Shown: positions 16,101 to 23,817 of the stretch, piece after piece | Position numbering within the stretch: position 1 is the stretch's first letter | How the letters are laid out: each line of letters begins with the position of its first letter | From: Anaerolineaceae bacterium | Lineage (GTDB): Bacteria; Chloroflexota; Anaerolineae; Anaerolineales; Villigracilaceae | Assembly (NCBI GenBank): GCA_003598975.1 | Contig: QZIJ01000003.1 | Location: forward strand, 1-61,981 | Length of the DNA: 61,981 nucleotides | Direction: 5' to 3' | Position numbers and translations under genes: made by a program | Notes under the pieces: model-generated | Database searches by the model: none | The model's input: only the letters and a program-made list of their open reading frames with translations | What the model was told of the DNA's origin: nothing

Positions 16101-16976
16101 TCAGGCACTGCCAATCCGTTTCTCCGCAAGTTTTAGATACTCTTCATTGACTTCATACCCCACAAAATGACGTCCTGCTTTTAACGCGGCGAGCGCGGTT
16201 TGTCCGCTCCCCATAAATGGATCGAGGATGACTTCTCCGCTGAAGGTGTAAAGTTGGATGAGGCGATATGGCAGTTCCACGGGATACGGCGCGGGGTGGC
16301 CGATCTTGCGCGCAGATTCCGCGCCAAAGGTCCACACCGATTTGGTGAATTCCAGAAACTCATCTTTCGAGATGGTGCTCTCGCGCCCGTCCACTTTTTC
16401 GCGGCGGAAACTTCCCTTCGAGAAAATGAGGATGTATTCGTGCGTATCGCGCAAAGTGGGATTGGTGGCCGATTGCCACGAGCCCCACGCGGTAGAACTG
16501 CTGGCCGAGGCGCCCTTATCCCAGATGATCTCGCCGCGCATCAGAAAGCCCAGGTCGAGCATATCCGCGATCAGCATGGCGTGGAGAGGGATGTACGGCT
16601 TGCGTCCGAGATTCGCCACGTTGATGCAGGCGCGTCCGCCGGGGACGAGCACGCGGTACGTCTCCGCCCAGACGCGTTTGAGAAAGCCTAAAAATTCCTC
16701 GAGCGAGAGGTCTTCGTCGTAATCCTTGCCCACGTTGTACGGCGGCGAGGTGACCATGAGATGCACGCTCGCGTCGGGCAGGTCTTTCATTGACTCGGAT
16801 GATGCGTGGACGATGAAATCCAGCCGCTCCGCGGCGACGGGATTCTCCACATACGCCTCCTCCTGACCTTTGGGCTGGTCCGCGTAGAGACGCGCGGAGT
16901 AGAACGCTGACGCATCGTGTCCGACGCGTCCGGGCGAGCCGAAGGAGGAGGTTTTGGTTGGTTTGCGAGGAGACAT
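16101..16976 (-). CDS. Orphan beta-class DNA methyltransferase
   Basis: A 291-residue enzyme with motif IV TSPPY (residues 76-80) and SAM motif DPFMGSGQT (252-260). TRDHEY-type text LRDTHEYILIFSKG fits the family. No restriction endonuclease is adjacent: the neighbours are a nucleotidyltransferase and a HET-C-like gene. It may be a solitary regulatory or protective methylase. Base composition is like the chromosome, unlike the methyltransferase at 8.0 kb, and the two proteins are only distantly related. Confidence 0.87.
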   Translation of the reverse strand: MSPRKPTKTSSFGSPGRVGHDASAFYSARLYADQPKGQEEAYVENPVAAERLDFIVHASSESMKDLPDASVHLMVTSPPYNVGKDYDEDLSLEEFLGFLKRVWAETYRVLVPGGRACINVANLGRKPYIPLHAMLIADMLDLGFLMRGEIIWDKGASASSSTAWGSWQSATNPTLRDTHEYILIFSKGSFRREKVDGRESTISKDEFLEFTKSVWTFGAESARKIGHPAPYPVELPYRLIQLYTFSGEVILDPFMGSGQTALAALKAGRHFVGYEVNEEYLKLAEKRIGSA

Positions 16977-17066
16977 GGGGAAGACCAGTTATCAGTTTTC
17001 AGTGACCAGTGAGGCTCGTATTGCGTGGTGCGTAATTTACCTGTGTACGTGTGTACTTGTACCTGT

Positions 17067-17693
17067 TTACCTGTCTACAAAACGCCCGCGCAGTTCTGAC
17101 GATAGCGAGTTAACCGTCTTATCGAACTCAATCCTCGTCCGCTTCACCGCGGCATGGAAGACGTAATCGAAGTGAGCGCTGGTTTCATGTCCGTCGTGGT
17201 TCATGTGCGCGTGCGAATCCGTAGGCAGATGGGGCAGGATGAACTTCCGCAGGAACGGGACGAACGCCAGCACTTCCAAAGGATAATAAAGTTTACCAGA
17301 GTGCAGGTCGGGGTGGCTGAGAATCTCGGAGGAAACAGGGTCCACTTCCTCGGGCGCGGGAGGCGTCCCTGCCTCGAAGCGGGAAAGCCAGCGGGGGATG
17401 TAGTCGGTATGGGCGTAGAAATCCTGCGCGGGATGAATCATCCGCCCGAAGGCCTGCCATGCGGAGGGCGCGTCGCCGCGTTCGAGCGCGGGGCCGATAT
17501 GGGCGCGTTGTTCTTCGATATACGCGTAGGATTCTTGAAACTGGTCGTTATCGAAGTGAAAGTGATCGTGGCCAAGTTGATAACGCAAGCCGTCCTGCGC
17601 GATGTTGGCGCGGATGATTTTTTCAAGGGCGCGCGAACTGACTTCCGTAGCGATAGCCCGACGGGTGATTTCGATGTGGTGAGGGATGAGCAT
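17067..17693 (-). CDS. HET-C / zinc phospholipase C-like protein
   Basis: A 208-residue, His-rich protein. HDHFHFDN (residues 42-49), AFGRMIHPAQDFYAHTDYIP (81-100) and a late HMNHDGHETSAHF segment resemble the metal-binding helices of Het-C and bacterial zinc phospholipase C proteins. No signal peptide is visible, so it may be cytoplasmic. Its ATG comes two bases after the stop of the small cyclase-tail gene, so both are probably on one transcript. Substrate is unknown. Confidence 0.6.
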   Translation of the reverse strand: MLIPHHIEITRRAIATEVSSRALEKIIRANIAQDGLRYQLGHDHFHFDNDQFQESYAYIEEQRAHIGPALERGDAPSAWQAFGRMIHPAQDFYAHTDYIPRWLSRFEAGTPPAPEEVDPVSSEILSHPDLHSGKLYYPLEVLAFVPFLRKFILPHLPTDSHAHMNHDGHETSAHFDYVFHAAVKRTRIEFDKTVNSLSSELRGRFVDR

Positions 17694-17695
17694 CG

Positions 17696-17887
17696 CTACT
17701 TCAACCCCGCGAAGCGATAGACTTGCACGGGCTGTTCGCGGCCGCGTACGCCGATGGATTCGAGCGGTTCGGCGTTGACTTTATCAGCAACGAAATCGCA
17801 GGTCGTCTCCTGGAGCAGACTCTCGCCCGGCGCGGCGGCCAGCGGCACGAGATGGCGCAACCATGCAGAGCGCGTTTTAGAATCCAT
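17696..17887 (-). CDS. Microgene encoding a class III cyclase C-terminal tail
   Basis: A 63-residue reading frame. The second half (LLQETTCDFVADKVNAEPLE, then IGVRGREQPVQVYRFAGL) matches the conserved end of class III adenylate/guanylate cyclase domains, which usually reads ...LKGKxxPVxVYR. The catalytic part is missing, and upstream DNA is a divergent gene, so this is either a remnant or a small stand-alone protein. It has a TATAAT box six bases before its ATG and couples to the HET-C-like gene, which argues for expression. Confidence 0.55.
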   Translation of the reverse strand: MDSKTRSAWLRHLVPLAAAPGESLLQETTCDFVADKVNAEPLESIGVRGREQPVQVYRFAGLK

Positions 17888-17893
17888 GTCTTG

Positions 17894-17899
17894 ATTATA
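17894..17899 (-). promoter_or_regulatory. -10 box of the cyclase-tail/HET-C unit (leaderless type)
   Basis: TATAAT on the minus strand ends six bases before the ATG at 17887. Confidence 0.65.
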
Positions 17900-17907
17900 C
17901 GCCAGAG

Positions 17908-17913
17908 TATAAT
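17908..17913 (+). promoter_or_regulatory. -10 box of the cobalamin adenosyltransferase gene (leaderless type)
   Basis: TATAAT ends six bases before the ATG at 17920. With the minus-strand box at 17894-17899 it forms a very compact divergent promoter of 32 bases between the two ATGs. Confidence 0.65.
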
Positions 17914-17919
17914 TGCCCC

Positions 17920-18465
17920 ATGGATTTTTACACTCGAACTGGCGACGATGGGACGACCGGCCTGCTGGGTGAGGGACGCGTCCCCAAGACTCACCCGCGC
18001 ATCGAGGCGCTCGGCGCGCTCGACGAATCCACCGCGACGTTGGGGCTGGCGCGTGCCCAGGCGCGTGATCCACGCTCAAGCGGAATCCTGCTCGAAGCCC
18101 AACGTGATTTGTATAAGTTGATGGCCGAGGTGGCCGCCACCGCGGAGACCGCCGAACAATTCCACTTCATCGACGCGGCGCGCGTGAACTGGATTGAATC
18201 TCAAATCGAGAATCTATCCGCCACGATGACAATGCCGCGCGAATTCATCCTGCCTGGCGACAGTCTGGCGGGCGCGGCTCTTTCGATGGCGCGGGCGGTC
18301 ATCCGCCGCGCCGAACGCCGCGTGGTGGAGTTGCTCGATGCAAAGGAAATCTCGAACCCCGAACTGGTGCGTTACCTCAATCGCCTGTCCTCGCTGTGCT
18401 TCATTTTGGAATTGGTCGAGAACGCCGCGGCGGGAAAAGACACCACTTTGGCAAAAGATTCCTAA
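17920..18465 (+). CDS. ATP:cob(I)alamin adenosyltransferase, PduO type
   Basis: A 181-residue protein. FYTRTGDDGTTGLLGEGRV at the N-terminus is the ATP-binding loop, followed by RIEALGALDESTATLGLAR; later MARAVIRRAERRVVEL and NPELVRYLNRLSSLCFILE are the trimer-interface helices of the family. It makes adenosylcobalamin, the cofactor required by mutases such as the one at the left edge of the window. The start is fixed by the conserved N-terminus and by a -10 box six bases upstream. Confidence 0.93.
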   Translation: MDFYTRTGDDGTTGLLGEGRVPKTHPRIEALGALDESTATLGLARAQARDPRSSGILLEAQRDLYKLMAEVAATAETAEQFHFIDAARVNWIESQIENLSATMTMPREFILPGDSLAGAALSMARAVIRRAERRVVELLDAKEISNPELVRYLNRLSSLCFILELVENAAAGKDTTLAKDS

Positions 18466-18535
18466 CCACAAAGGGCACGAAGTCCACAAAGGAGAAATCT
18501 TCGTTTACTTCGTGTCTTTGTATTTAAAAAAAGGA
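18463..18535. repeat. Palindromic repeat of the CACAAAG/CTTTGTG family
   Basis: ACCACAAAGGGCACGAAGT near 18466 is inverted as ACTTCGTGTCTTTGT near 18515. It fills the gap before the DUF554 gene and begins inside the adenosyltransferase stop codon. Confidence 0.75.
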
Positions 18536-18542
18536 TTTCACC

Positions 18543-19289
18543 ATGAATGGAACCATCCTCAACATCGCCAGCGTCCTCATCGGCGGGATTATCGGCCTGC
18601 TGTTCGGGGCGCGCATCCCCGAACGGTTCAAGTCCACCATCATTGCGGGCATGGGACTGTTCACGTTCGCGATGGGCGTGCAGATGTTCCTCGGCACCGA
18701 AAATCCCCTCATCGTGCTGGGCGCGCTCATCCTCGGCGCGTTGTTTGGCGAGTGGTGGCGCATCGAAGACGGACTCCACGACCTCGGTGCGTTCCTCGAA
18801 AAACGCTTCGGCCGCGATGACTCAGCCGAAGGCTCGGCCAGATTCATCCGCGGCTTTCTCACCGCCTCCCTGCTCTTCTGCGTGGGCCCGATGACCGTCC
18901 TCGGCTCCATCCAGGATGGATTGACCGGGAACTTCGAACTGCTGGCGGTCAAATCGGTGCTGGATGGGTTCGCGGCGCTGGCGCTCGCGTCCACGCTGGG
19001 AATGGGGGTGCTCTTTTCCGCACTGACGGTGCTGGTCATTCAGGGAGGCATCAGCATGCTGGCGGCCCAATTTGGCGCGGCCGTTTTCGGGTCCGGGCTG
19101 AACGAGGCCGCGCAGGAGGCGATCCGCAATGATCCGCGCGTCCTTGAGATGACCGCCACTGGCGGTGTGTTGTTAATGGGACTGGCGGTCAGCAGTCTGT
19201 TGGAAATCAAGAAGATCCGCGTCGGCAATTTCCTGCCTGCGCTGTTCATTGCCCCGCTGATTGTTTGGATTCTCAGCCTGATACCGTAA
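18543..19289 (+). CDS. DUF554 family membrane protein
   Basis: A 248-residue protein with about seven helices, starting NGTILNIASVLIGGIIGLLFG and containing GALFGEWWRIEDGL and FCVGPMTVLGSIQDGLTGNFE, which are DUF554 (YdfK-like) signatures. The role is unknown; a small-molecule transporter is a guess. SD AAAGGA precedes the ATG. A bidirectional terminator follows. Confidence 0.9.
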   Translation: MNGTILNIASVLIGGIIGLLFGARIPERFKSTIIAGMGLFTFAMGVQMFLGTENPLIVLGALILGALFGEWWRIEDGLHDLGAFLEKRFGRDDSAEGSARFIRGFLTASLLFCVGPMTVLGSIQDGLTGNFELLAVKSVLDGFAALALASTLGMGVLFSALTVLVIQGGISMLAAQFGAAVFGSGLNEAAQEAIRNDPRVLEMTATGGVLLMGLAVSSLLEIKKIRVGNFLPALFIAPLIVWILSLIP

Positions 19290-19304
19290 CGGGCAGGCAA
19301 CAAA

Positions 19305-19337
19305 AAACGGCGCTCCACTTGGAAGCGCCGTTTCGTT
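19305..19337. terminator. Bidirectional terminator
   Basis: AAACGGCGCT (19305-19314) pairs with AGCGCCGTTT (19324-19333); A and T runs flank it. It separates the DUF554 gene from the convergent DsbA-like gene. Confidence 0.88.
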
Positions 19338-19348
19338 TCCTGTCAATG

Positions 19349-20098
19349 TTACTCGGCCGTGGCGAGGGCGGCCTCGATTGCGGCGACGACATCGTCATAG
19401 CTCGGAACGAGGTTGGCCCCATTGGGGTTCACCACCAGGATACCGTTCACGAAAACGGAGGGGGTGCTGTTGACTCCCAAACTGATGCCGTCCGCGAAGT
19501 CCTGGTCAATTTGTGCTTTGTAAGTGTTGGCGTTGAAGCAGGCCTCGAAGTCCTTCATCTCCAGGCCCAGGGACTCGCCGAACGCGAGCAGGCGGCGGTC
19601 GGAAAATGCGCCAATGTTCTCGCCGTTCCAGTTGGCAAAGAGGATGGACTTGTAGTCCCAGAAGCGTCCCTGTTCACCAGCGCACATGCTGGCGTTGGCC
19701 GCCTGGTCCGATTCGCTGGAGGCGGAGTAATCGTCAATGAAGGGATAGTGATGGAACATGTAGTAGACCTTGCCCGTGGCAATGTAATTCTGGATCAGCA
19801 GGGATTCCACATCCTCGCTGAAGTTCTTGCAGGCAGGGCATTGAAAGTCTTCCCACGTTTCCAGTTTCACCGGGGCGTCTGGATCGCCCATCGCATTCAT
19901 TTTATTCTGGGGATACGCGCCCGGCGCGATGGAGACCACATCACCGACCGGCTTGATGTTGGGGTAGATGAATAAAAACGCCAGGAGCAACGCACCGACG
20001 ATCACAGCGCCGATGCTGAAGATGCGCGTGCGTTGCTGTTCACGCTGACGTTTCTCGCGTAATTGCTGGCGTTTGCTCTTTCCCTGTTCGTTAGGCAT
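19349..20098 (-). CDS. Membrane-anchored DsbA-like thiol-disulfide oxidoreductase
   Basis: A 249-residue protein: basic cytoplasmic N-terminus (residues 1-25), one helix (27-46), then a DsbA/thioredoxin_4 domain outside the membrane. The active site CPAC is at residues 87-90 after ETWEDFQ, and the cis-Pro loop is NSTPSVFVNG. It would oxidise or isomerise disulfides in exported proteins. SD AAGGAG precedes the ATG. Confidence 0.9.
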   Translation of the reverse strand: MPNEQGKSKRQQLREKRQREQQRTRIFSIGAVIVGALLLAFLFIYPNIKPVGDVVSIAPGAYPQNKMNAMGDPDAPVKLETWEDFQCPACKNFSEDVESLLIQNYIATGKVYYMFHHYPFIDDYSASSESDQAANASMCAGEQGRFWDYKSILFANWNGENIGAFSDRRLLAFGESLGLEMKDFEACFNANTYKAQIDQDFADGISLGVNSTPSVFVNGILVVNPNGANLVPSYDDVVAAIEAALATAE

Positions 20099-20207
20099 GT
20101 TGATATTCCTTCTCCTTCTCGATTAAGTGGCGGAATTTTGCCACGTAAAAATTGATTTGTCCAGAGAAAAACTCAGGCAGTCTTAACCTGCATCGATAGA
20201 AAACAGA

Positions 20208-20260
20208 AGTGCGCCGCACCAGGCCGATCAGATTTTCTTTCGGACAAGATACGGCGCACT
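20208..20260. repeat. Intergenic hairpin
   Basis: AGTGCGCCG (20208-20216) pairs with CGGCGCACT (20252-20260) between the hydrolase gene and the DsbA-like gene. It may slow or stop minus-strand transcripts, but it has no T run. Confidence 0.55.
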
Positions 20261-20268
20261 CACGCAGA

Positions 20269-21108
20269 TCAGTTCTTAACCTGCGCGTCCAGCCACTGGA
20301 TGTATGTCGCCAGCACATCCGCCTTCTCTGGCTCGTTGTGCGGCTCGTGGTAGAGACCATCGAAGCGCTTCAGCGTGACCAGTCCTTGCGGCGCGAGACG
20401 GGCGAATTCCTCGCTTCCACGCGGGAAGGCAATGGTGTCGCCGCTGCAATAGGCCAGCAGCAACGGGACGGCGAGTTTGGATGTATTCTGGAAGACCAGG
20501 TCCGTGATGACGAGACCCGCCTTGCCAAACCCTGTGGTGATCTTGTTATGTACCAACGGGTCGTTGACATAATCGTTCACCACCTGCGGGTCGCGGCTGA
20601 GGGCGGCGGTATCCAAATCGCTCGCCAGGGTGACTGTCGGTGCAAGAGAGCCGAGCACCTTTGCCAACATCAATTTGGCTTTTTGCTCGTGAATGGCCGT
20701 CCGCAGGCCGGGCGAGGAGACGATGAGTCCTTTCACATCCACTTTGTGCGTCACCGCGTAGGAGAGGGTGAGCAGGCCACCCAAACTGTGACCGTACAAG
20801 AAGCGCGGCGCAGACGGATATCGTTTGGCCGCGTCTGTCACGAAGGCTTCGATGTCCTTGAAGAAGGCCTCGGCGGAGGGAGCATGTCCGCGCAGGCCGC
20901 CTGATTTTCCATGGCCGCGCAGGTCGAATCCCAGCATGGCGTACCCCGCTTCCGCGAACGCCGCGCCGACGTGTTCGTAGCGTCCGATGTGCTCGCCCAA
21001 CCCGTGGAGGAGGCACACCACACCTTTCGGCTCTTTTTCAGGCGCCCAGCCTTTCGAGTACACATTCAACCCGTCGAAGGATGTCCACTCCCACTCAAAC
21101 GTTTTCAT
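20269..21108 (-). CDS. Alpha/beta hydrolase, monoacylglycerol-lipase-like
   Basis: A 279-residue serine hydrolase. LLHGLGEHIGRYEHVGAAF (oxyanion region), FDLRGHGKSGG and GHSLGG with Ser 108 are typical of lysophospholipase/monoacylglycerol lipase proteins. The acid is likely in YCSGDTIAFP and the His in LYHEPHNEP. It has no signal peptide and is probably cytoplasmic. SD AAGGAG precedes the ATG. Confidence 0.87.
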   Translation of the reverse strand: MKTFEWEWTSFDGLNVYSKGWAPEKEPKGVVCLLHGLGEHIGRYEHVGAAFAEAGYAMLGFDLRGHGKSGGLRGHAPSAEAFFKDIEAFVTDAAKRYPSAPRFLYGHSLGGLLTLSYAVTHKVDVKGLIVSSPGLRTAIHEQKAKLMLAKVLGSLAPTVTLASDLDTAALSRDPQVVNDYVNDPLVHNKITTGFGKAGLVITDLVFQNTSKLAVPLLLAYCSGDTIAFPRGSEEFARLAPQGLVTLKRFDGLYHEPHNEPEKADVLATYIQWLDAQVKN

Positions 21109-21138
21109 TTTATTCTCCTTGTTTTTTGCGGCAACTGG

Positions 21139-21180
21139 AGAAACCCGTTTTCTGGCAGAAACCAGGTTTCTGGTTTCCTC
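21139..21180. repeat. AACCAGGTTTCT-type palindromic repeat
   Basis: GAGAAACCCGTTTTCTGGCA and GAAACCAGGTTTCTGGTTTC lie between two minus-strand genes. Related copies are at 52381-52412, 60061-60095 and 61555-61572. Confidence 0.65.
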
Positions 21181-21775
21181 ATGAGGTAATTACCTTGAAC
21201 TCGCACTGTCCCGCGCCATTGGCGCGGCAGGAAGTTTCTGTCATGTCGTATTCGCGGCCCGCGGCCCAGAAGAGGGACTCGCGTATTAACCCCATGGTCA
21301 CCCAACAGATGGGTTCATCATCGTGTTGTTCGTGCGTCGTGGGCGAGACGTGATCCACGAGAAGCAGGTCGAGATCGAGCGTGTGGACGGTGATGTCGCC
21401 CGCCTTGAACGAGAGCAGGCGCACCAGCAGATCTAATGCAGGCTTGGGACGCGCGGCCGTGGCCAGTGTGCGCGCCAGCGGGATTTTCGGCTTGAGCGTT
21501 AACGAGGCTTCGTCGAGCAGGCGTTTCCAGAATTGCGCGCCCACGCGCAGGAGGATGCCGCGCGCGCCGCGTCCGTAGTAGACGCGCAGGGCTTGCTGGA
21601 GTCCCGCGTAGGCCTCGGCGGCCGCGGAGGCGTCCAAGCGCGCGACCGCCGCGGGGTCCGCGAGAAGAAGCGAGAGTCCCGCTTTGTCCAGTACGATAGA
21701 CAGGTTATCCGCGCCCAGTTCCGTGGAGACAGTCTGCACGAAGGCGCGCAGGAGGCGCGGAGAAAAATCAGGCAT
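21179..21775 (-). CDS. V4R-like domain protein, second copy
   Basis: A 198-residue protein starting MPDFSPRLLRAFVQTVSTEL. The final third (MGLIRESLFWAAGREYDMTE, then CRANGAGQCEFKV) is typical of the V4R (4-vinyl reductase) domain, which binds small hydrophobic molecules in known members. The region LQQALRVYYGRGARGILLRVG is shared with the upstream paralogue. It overlaps that gene by eight bases, so both copies arise from one operon. It has fewer Cys/His residues than the paralogue. Confidence 0.68.
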   Translation of the reverse strand: MPDFSPRLLRAFVQTVSTELGADNLSIVLDKAGLSLLLADPAAVARLDASAAAEAYAGLQQALRVYYGRGARGILLRVGAQFWKRLLDEASLTLKPKIPLARTLATAARPKPALDLLVRLLSFKAGDITVHTLDLDLLLVDHVSPTTHEQHDDEPICWVTMGLIRESLFWAAGREYDMTETSCRANGAGQCEFKVITS

Positions 21776-22388
21776 CCTTCGCCTCTCCCACTTCGAAGCG
21801 GCAGTAGGGATCGCTCTTGGCAAGGCAATGTGTTTCAGTGATGACATGCTCGCGTCCTGTAGCCCAGCGCACGGCCTCGCCAATGGAGCCGATGTAAAGG
21901 TGACAGATGGGTTTGTCGCTGGTGCGGCTGTGGCAGATGGCGCAGGTGGATTCAATGAAGGCCACGCGCTCGCCGCTGTCGTCCACCCAGGCTTCCACTT
22001 GTGCGTTGCTTTTCTTGAGCGCCCCCACCATGCTGTTGAGAATGAACTTGATGCGCTGTCGTTCTGGCAGGAGTTTGAGCGCCGCGCCCGCGATGCCGAG
22101 CAGGGCGGCTTGTTCGCGCACGGCATATTCGAAGGAGGCCTTGCCAACGCGTTTTAAGATTCCTGGCCCGCCGCGTCCGTAAAATTCCTCGATGGCCGCG
22201 TTCAGGCGCGCGTATTGCGAGGCCTGAATGGATGGGTTCATATCGTCGGGCGGGAAGTTTCCGATGAAGCGTTCCAGTCCGCTGGTACGCAATACGGCGT
22301 TCAGGCCATTCTCACCCATCACTTCCTGCGCGGCAATCAGCGCCTGCCGCACCAGCGCGTTGACAATGACCGCATCTTTCCTTGGCAT
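21768..22388 (-). CDS. V4R-like domain protein, first copy
   Basis: A 206-residue protein with an N-terminal helical half (IEEFYGRGGPGILKRVGKASF) and a C-terminal V4R-type half (STCAICHS, KPICHLYIGSIGEAVRWATG, ETHCLAKSDPYCRFEV). The Cys/His cluster is suited to bind a metal, as in other V4R proteins. Strong SD AAGGAGG precedes the ATG. It lies in the order XRE regulator, TPR, GNAT, V4R, V4R with overlaps, so the five probably act together; the process is unknown. Confidence 0.68.
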   Translation of the reverse strand: MPRKDAVIVNALVRQALIAAQEVMGENGLNAVLRTSGLERFIGNFPPDDMNPSIQASQYARLNAAIEEFYGRGGPGILKRVGKASFEYAVREQAALLGIAGAALKLLPERQRIKFILNSMVGALKKSNAQVEAWVDDSGERVAFIESTCAICHSRTSDKPICHLYIGSIGEAVRWATGREHVITETHCLAKSDPYCRFEVGEAKDA

Positions 22389-22389
22389 G

Positions 22390-23253
22390 TCAGCCTCCTT
22401 GATTCACCTGGTAACGAAACACGGAATATTCCTCGCCCGTGCGGGCAAACCCCATTTTTTGATAGAGCGCCATCGACGAGCGATTATCATTTTGGGTGTT
22501 GACAGTGATCAGACCCGCGCCGCGCCGCCGCATTTGACGGATGAGGTCACCGACAAGCGCCGCGCCCAGGCCGAATCCCTGCGCCTCTTTTCGGACCGCG
22601 AGGCGGGCGAGGTGGCACCCATCCGGCTTCCCCGTGGACAGTTGGTAGCCGAGCAGGCCTCCCGAAGATTCGATCACGGCGGCGGAAATGGATTGGGAGA
22701 AGGCGCGGCGCAGGCTATCGAGGGAGATACGCCAGAGCGGGTCGAAGGCGTCGGTATCAACTTGTCCCACCGCAGGCAGGTCAGATTCTTTCATGGGGCG
22801 CAGGAGAAGTCCCTCTGGCAGGGAGGGCGGCAACGCGGGGCGTCCGCGCCATTCGAGCATGACGATGTTTTGAATCCAATCGAAGTCGGTGTGATGCATT
22901 AATTCACGCATCCAGCCATGCAGGGCGATCACACCCACCTGCGCGCCGCCCAACCGCTGAATCTCCACGCGCGCCAAACCCCACAGCGCGGACCAGGCAT
23001 CCATTGCAGAGACCGTTCCCCCGTAGGCAAAGAGGCGCACCCAGGCAACACCGGGCGGGTCGGGCGGGCAGGCCAGTACGGCCAGGGCGCGTCCGTTCTC
23101 CTCGATCAGCCAGAAATATGGCGAACCCAGCCAATCGAGCGGCGGATGCCAGTCGAGATGACGATGGGCATGGTTCTGAAAAAAGATCAGATTGGAGATG
23201 GCCTGACGATCCTGCACTCCCGCAGGTCGAACCTGGAGATCGAGTCCGATCAT
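22390..23253 (-). CDS. GNAT-family N-acetyltransferase
   Basis: A 287-residue protein with a degenerate N-terminal half and a C-terminal GNAT fold: LARLAVRKEAQGFGLGAALV (acetyl-CoA loop, Q/RxxGxG/A type) and NDNRSSMALYQKMGF. The substrate is unknown. Its start overlaps the TPR gene stop by four bases (ATGA) and its stop is one base before the V4R start. Confidence 0.85.
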   Translation of the reverse strand: MIGLDLQVRPAGVQDRQAISNLIFFQNHAHRHLDWHPPLDWLGSPYFWLIEENGRALAVLACPPDPPGVAWVRLFAYGGTVSAMDAWSALWGLARVEIQRLGGAQVGVIALHGWMRELMHHTDFDWIQNIVMLEWRGRPALPPSLPEGLLLRPMKESDLPAVGQVDTDAFDPLWRISLDSLRRAFSQSISAAVIESSGGLLGYQLSTGKPDGCHLARLAVRKEAQGFGLGAALVGDLIRQMRRRGAGLITVNTQNDNRSSMALYQKMGFARTGEEYSVFRYQVNQGG

Positions 23254-23771
23254 GGTTTGAAGCGAAGGAGGAATTTCAGGAAGCGTTGCCAGAGACTGGG
23301 TTTTTCCACCGCACCAAGCGAACCGAGCATCTCCATTCCCGCTTCGCTGAGTTTCCCCTGCTTCAGGCGAATGGCGGCGGCGGATTTTAACACCAGGGCG
23401 CGCATATCTTTTTCCCCCATCTTATCGAACAATTCGGCGGCGCGCTCGTAAAGCATCAGGGCTTCATCGTAACGTTTGAGCGCGTCCAATGCGGCGGCCT
23501 GGTTGCCAAACGCCATGGCCTGCTTTGTCACGTCCGCGTGCGATTCGAAGATTTGGTCGGTGCCCGCCGCGGCGTCCAGGGCTTGTTGCGGCTGGTTGTT
23601 CTTCAGCAGGGCCACACTGTGGTTGTTGTCCATCTCCGCGGCGTGCAGACGGTCGCGGCCGAGGGTGTATCCACGCGATGCCTCTTCAAAGAGATGCGCG
23701 GCCTCGGCGTAACGCGCGGCGGCGAAGGCGCGCTTCCCCTCTTCGGCTAGTTGATGTGGTTCTTTTTCCAT
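23250..23771 (-). CDS. TPR protein
   Basis: A 173-residue protein with helical pairs of TPR type: AEEGKRAFAAARYAEAAHLF, NNHSVALLKNNQPQQALDAA, FGNQAAALDALKRYDEALML and LKSAAAIRLKQGKLSEAGME. It is probably a protein-binding scaffold. It follows the XRE regulator by 46 bases. Confidence 0.82.
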   Translation of the reverse strand: MEKEPHQLAEEGKRAFAAARYAEAAHLFEEASRGYTLGRDRLHAAEMDNNHSVALLKNNQPQQALDAAAGTDQIFESHADVTKQAMAFGNQAAALDALKRYDEALMLYERAAELFDKMGEKDMRALVLKSAAAIRLKQGKLSEAGMEMLGSLGAVEKPSLWQRFLKFLLRFKP

Positions 23772-23781
23772 GATGAGAGAC

Positions 23782-23815
23782 CTTACCCCGGTCCTCTCCT
23801 TTCAGGAGAGGGGGG
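23782..23815. repeat. CCTCTCC-type hairpin repeat
   Basis: CCTCTCCTTTCAGGAGAGG with flanking CCCC/GGGG sits between the XRE and TPR genes. A related element at 38799-38833 encodes the C-terminus of the polymerase. Confidence 0.65.
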
Positions 23816-23817
23816 AA

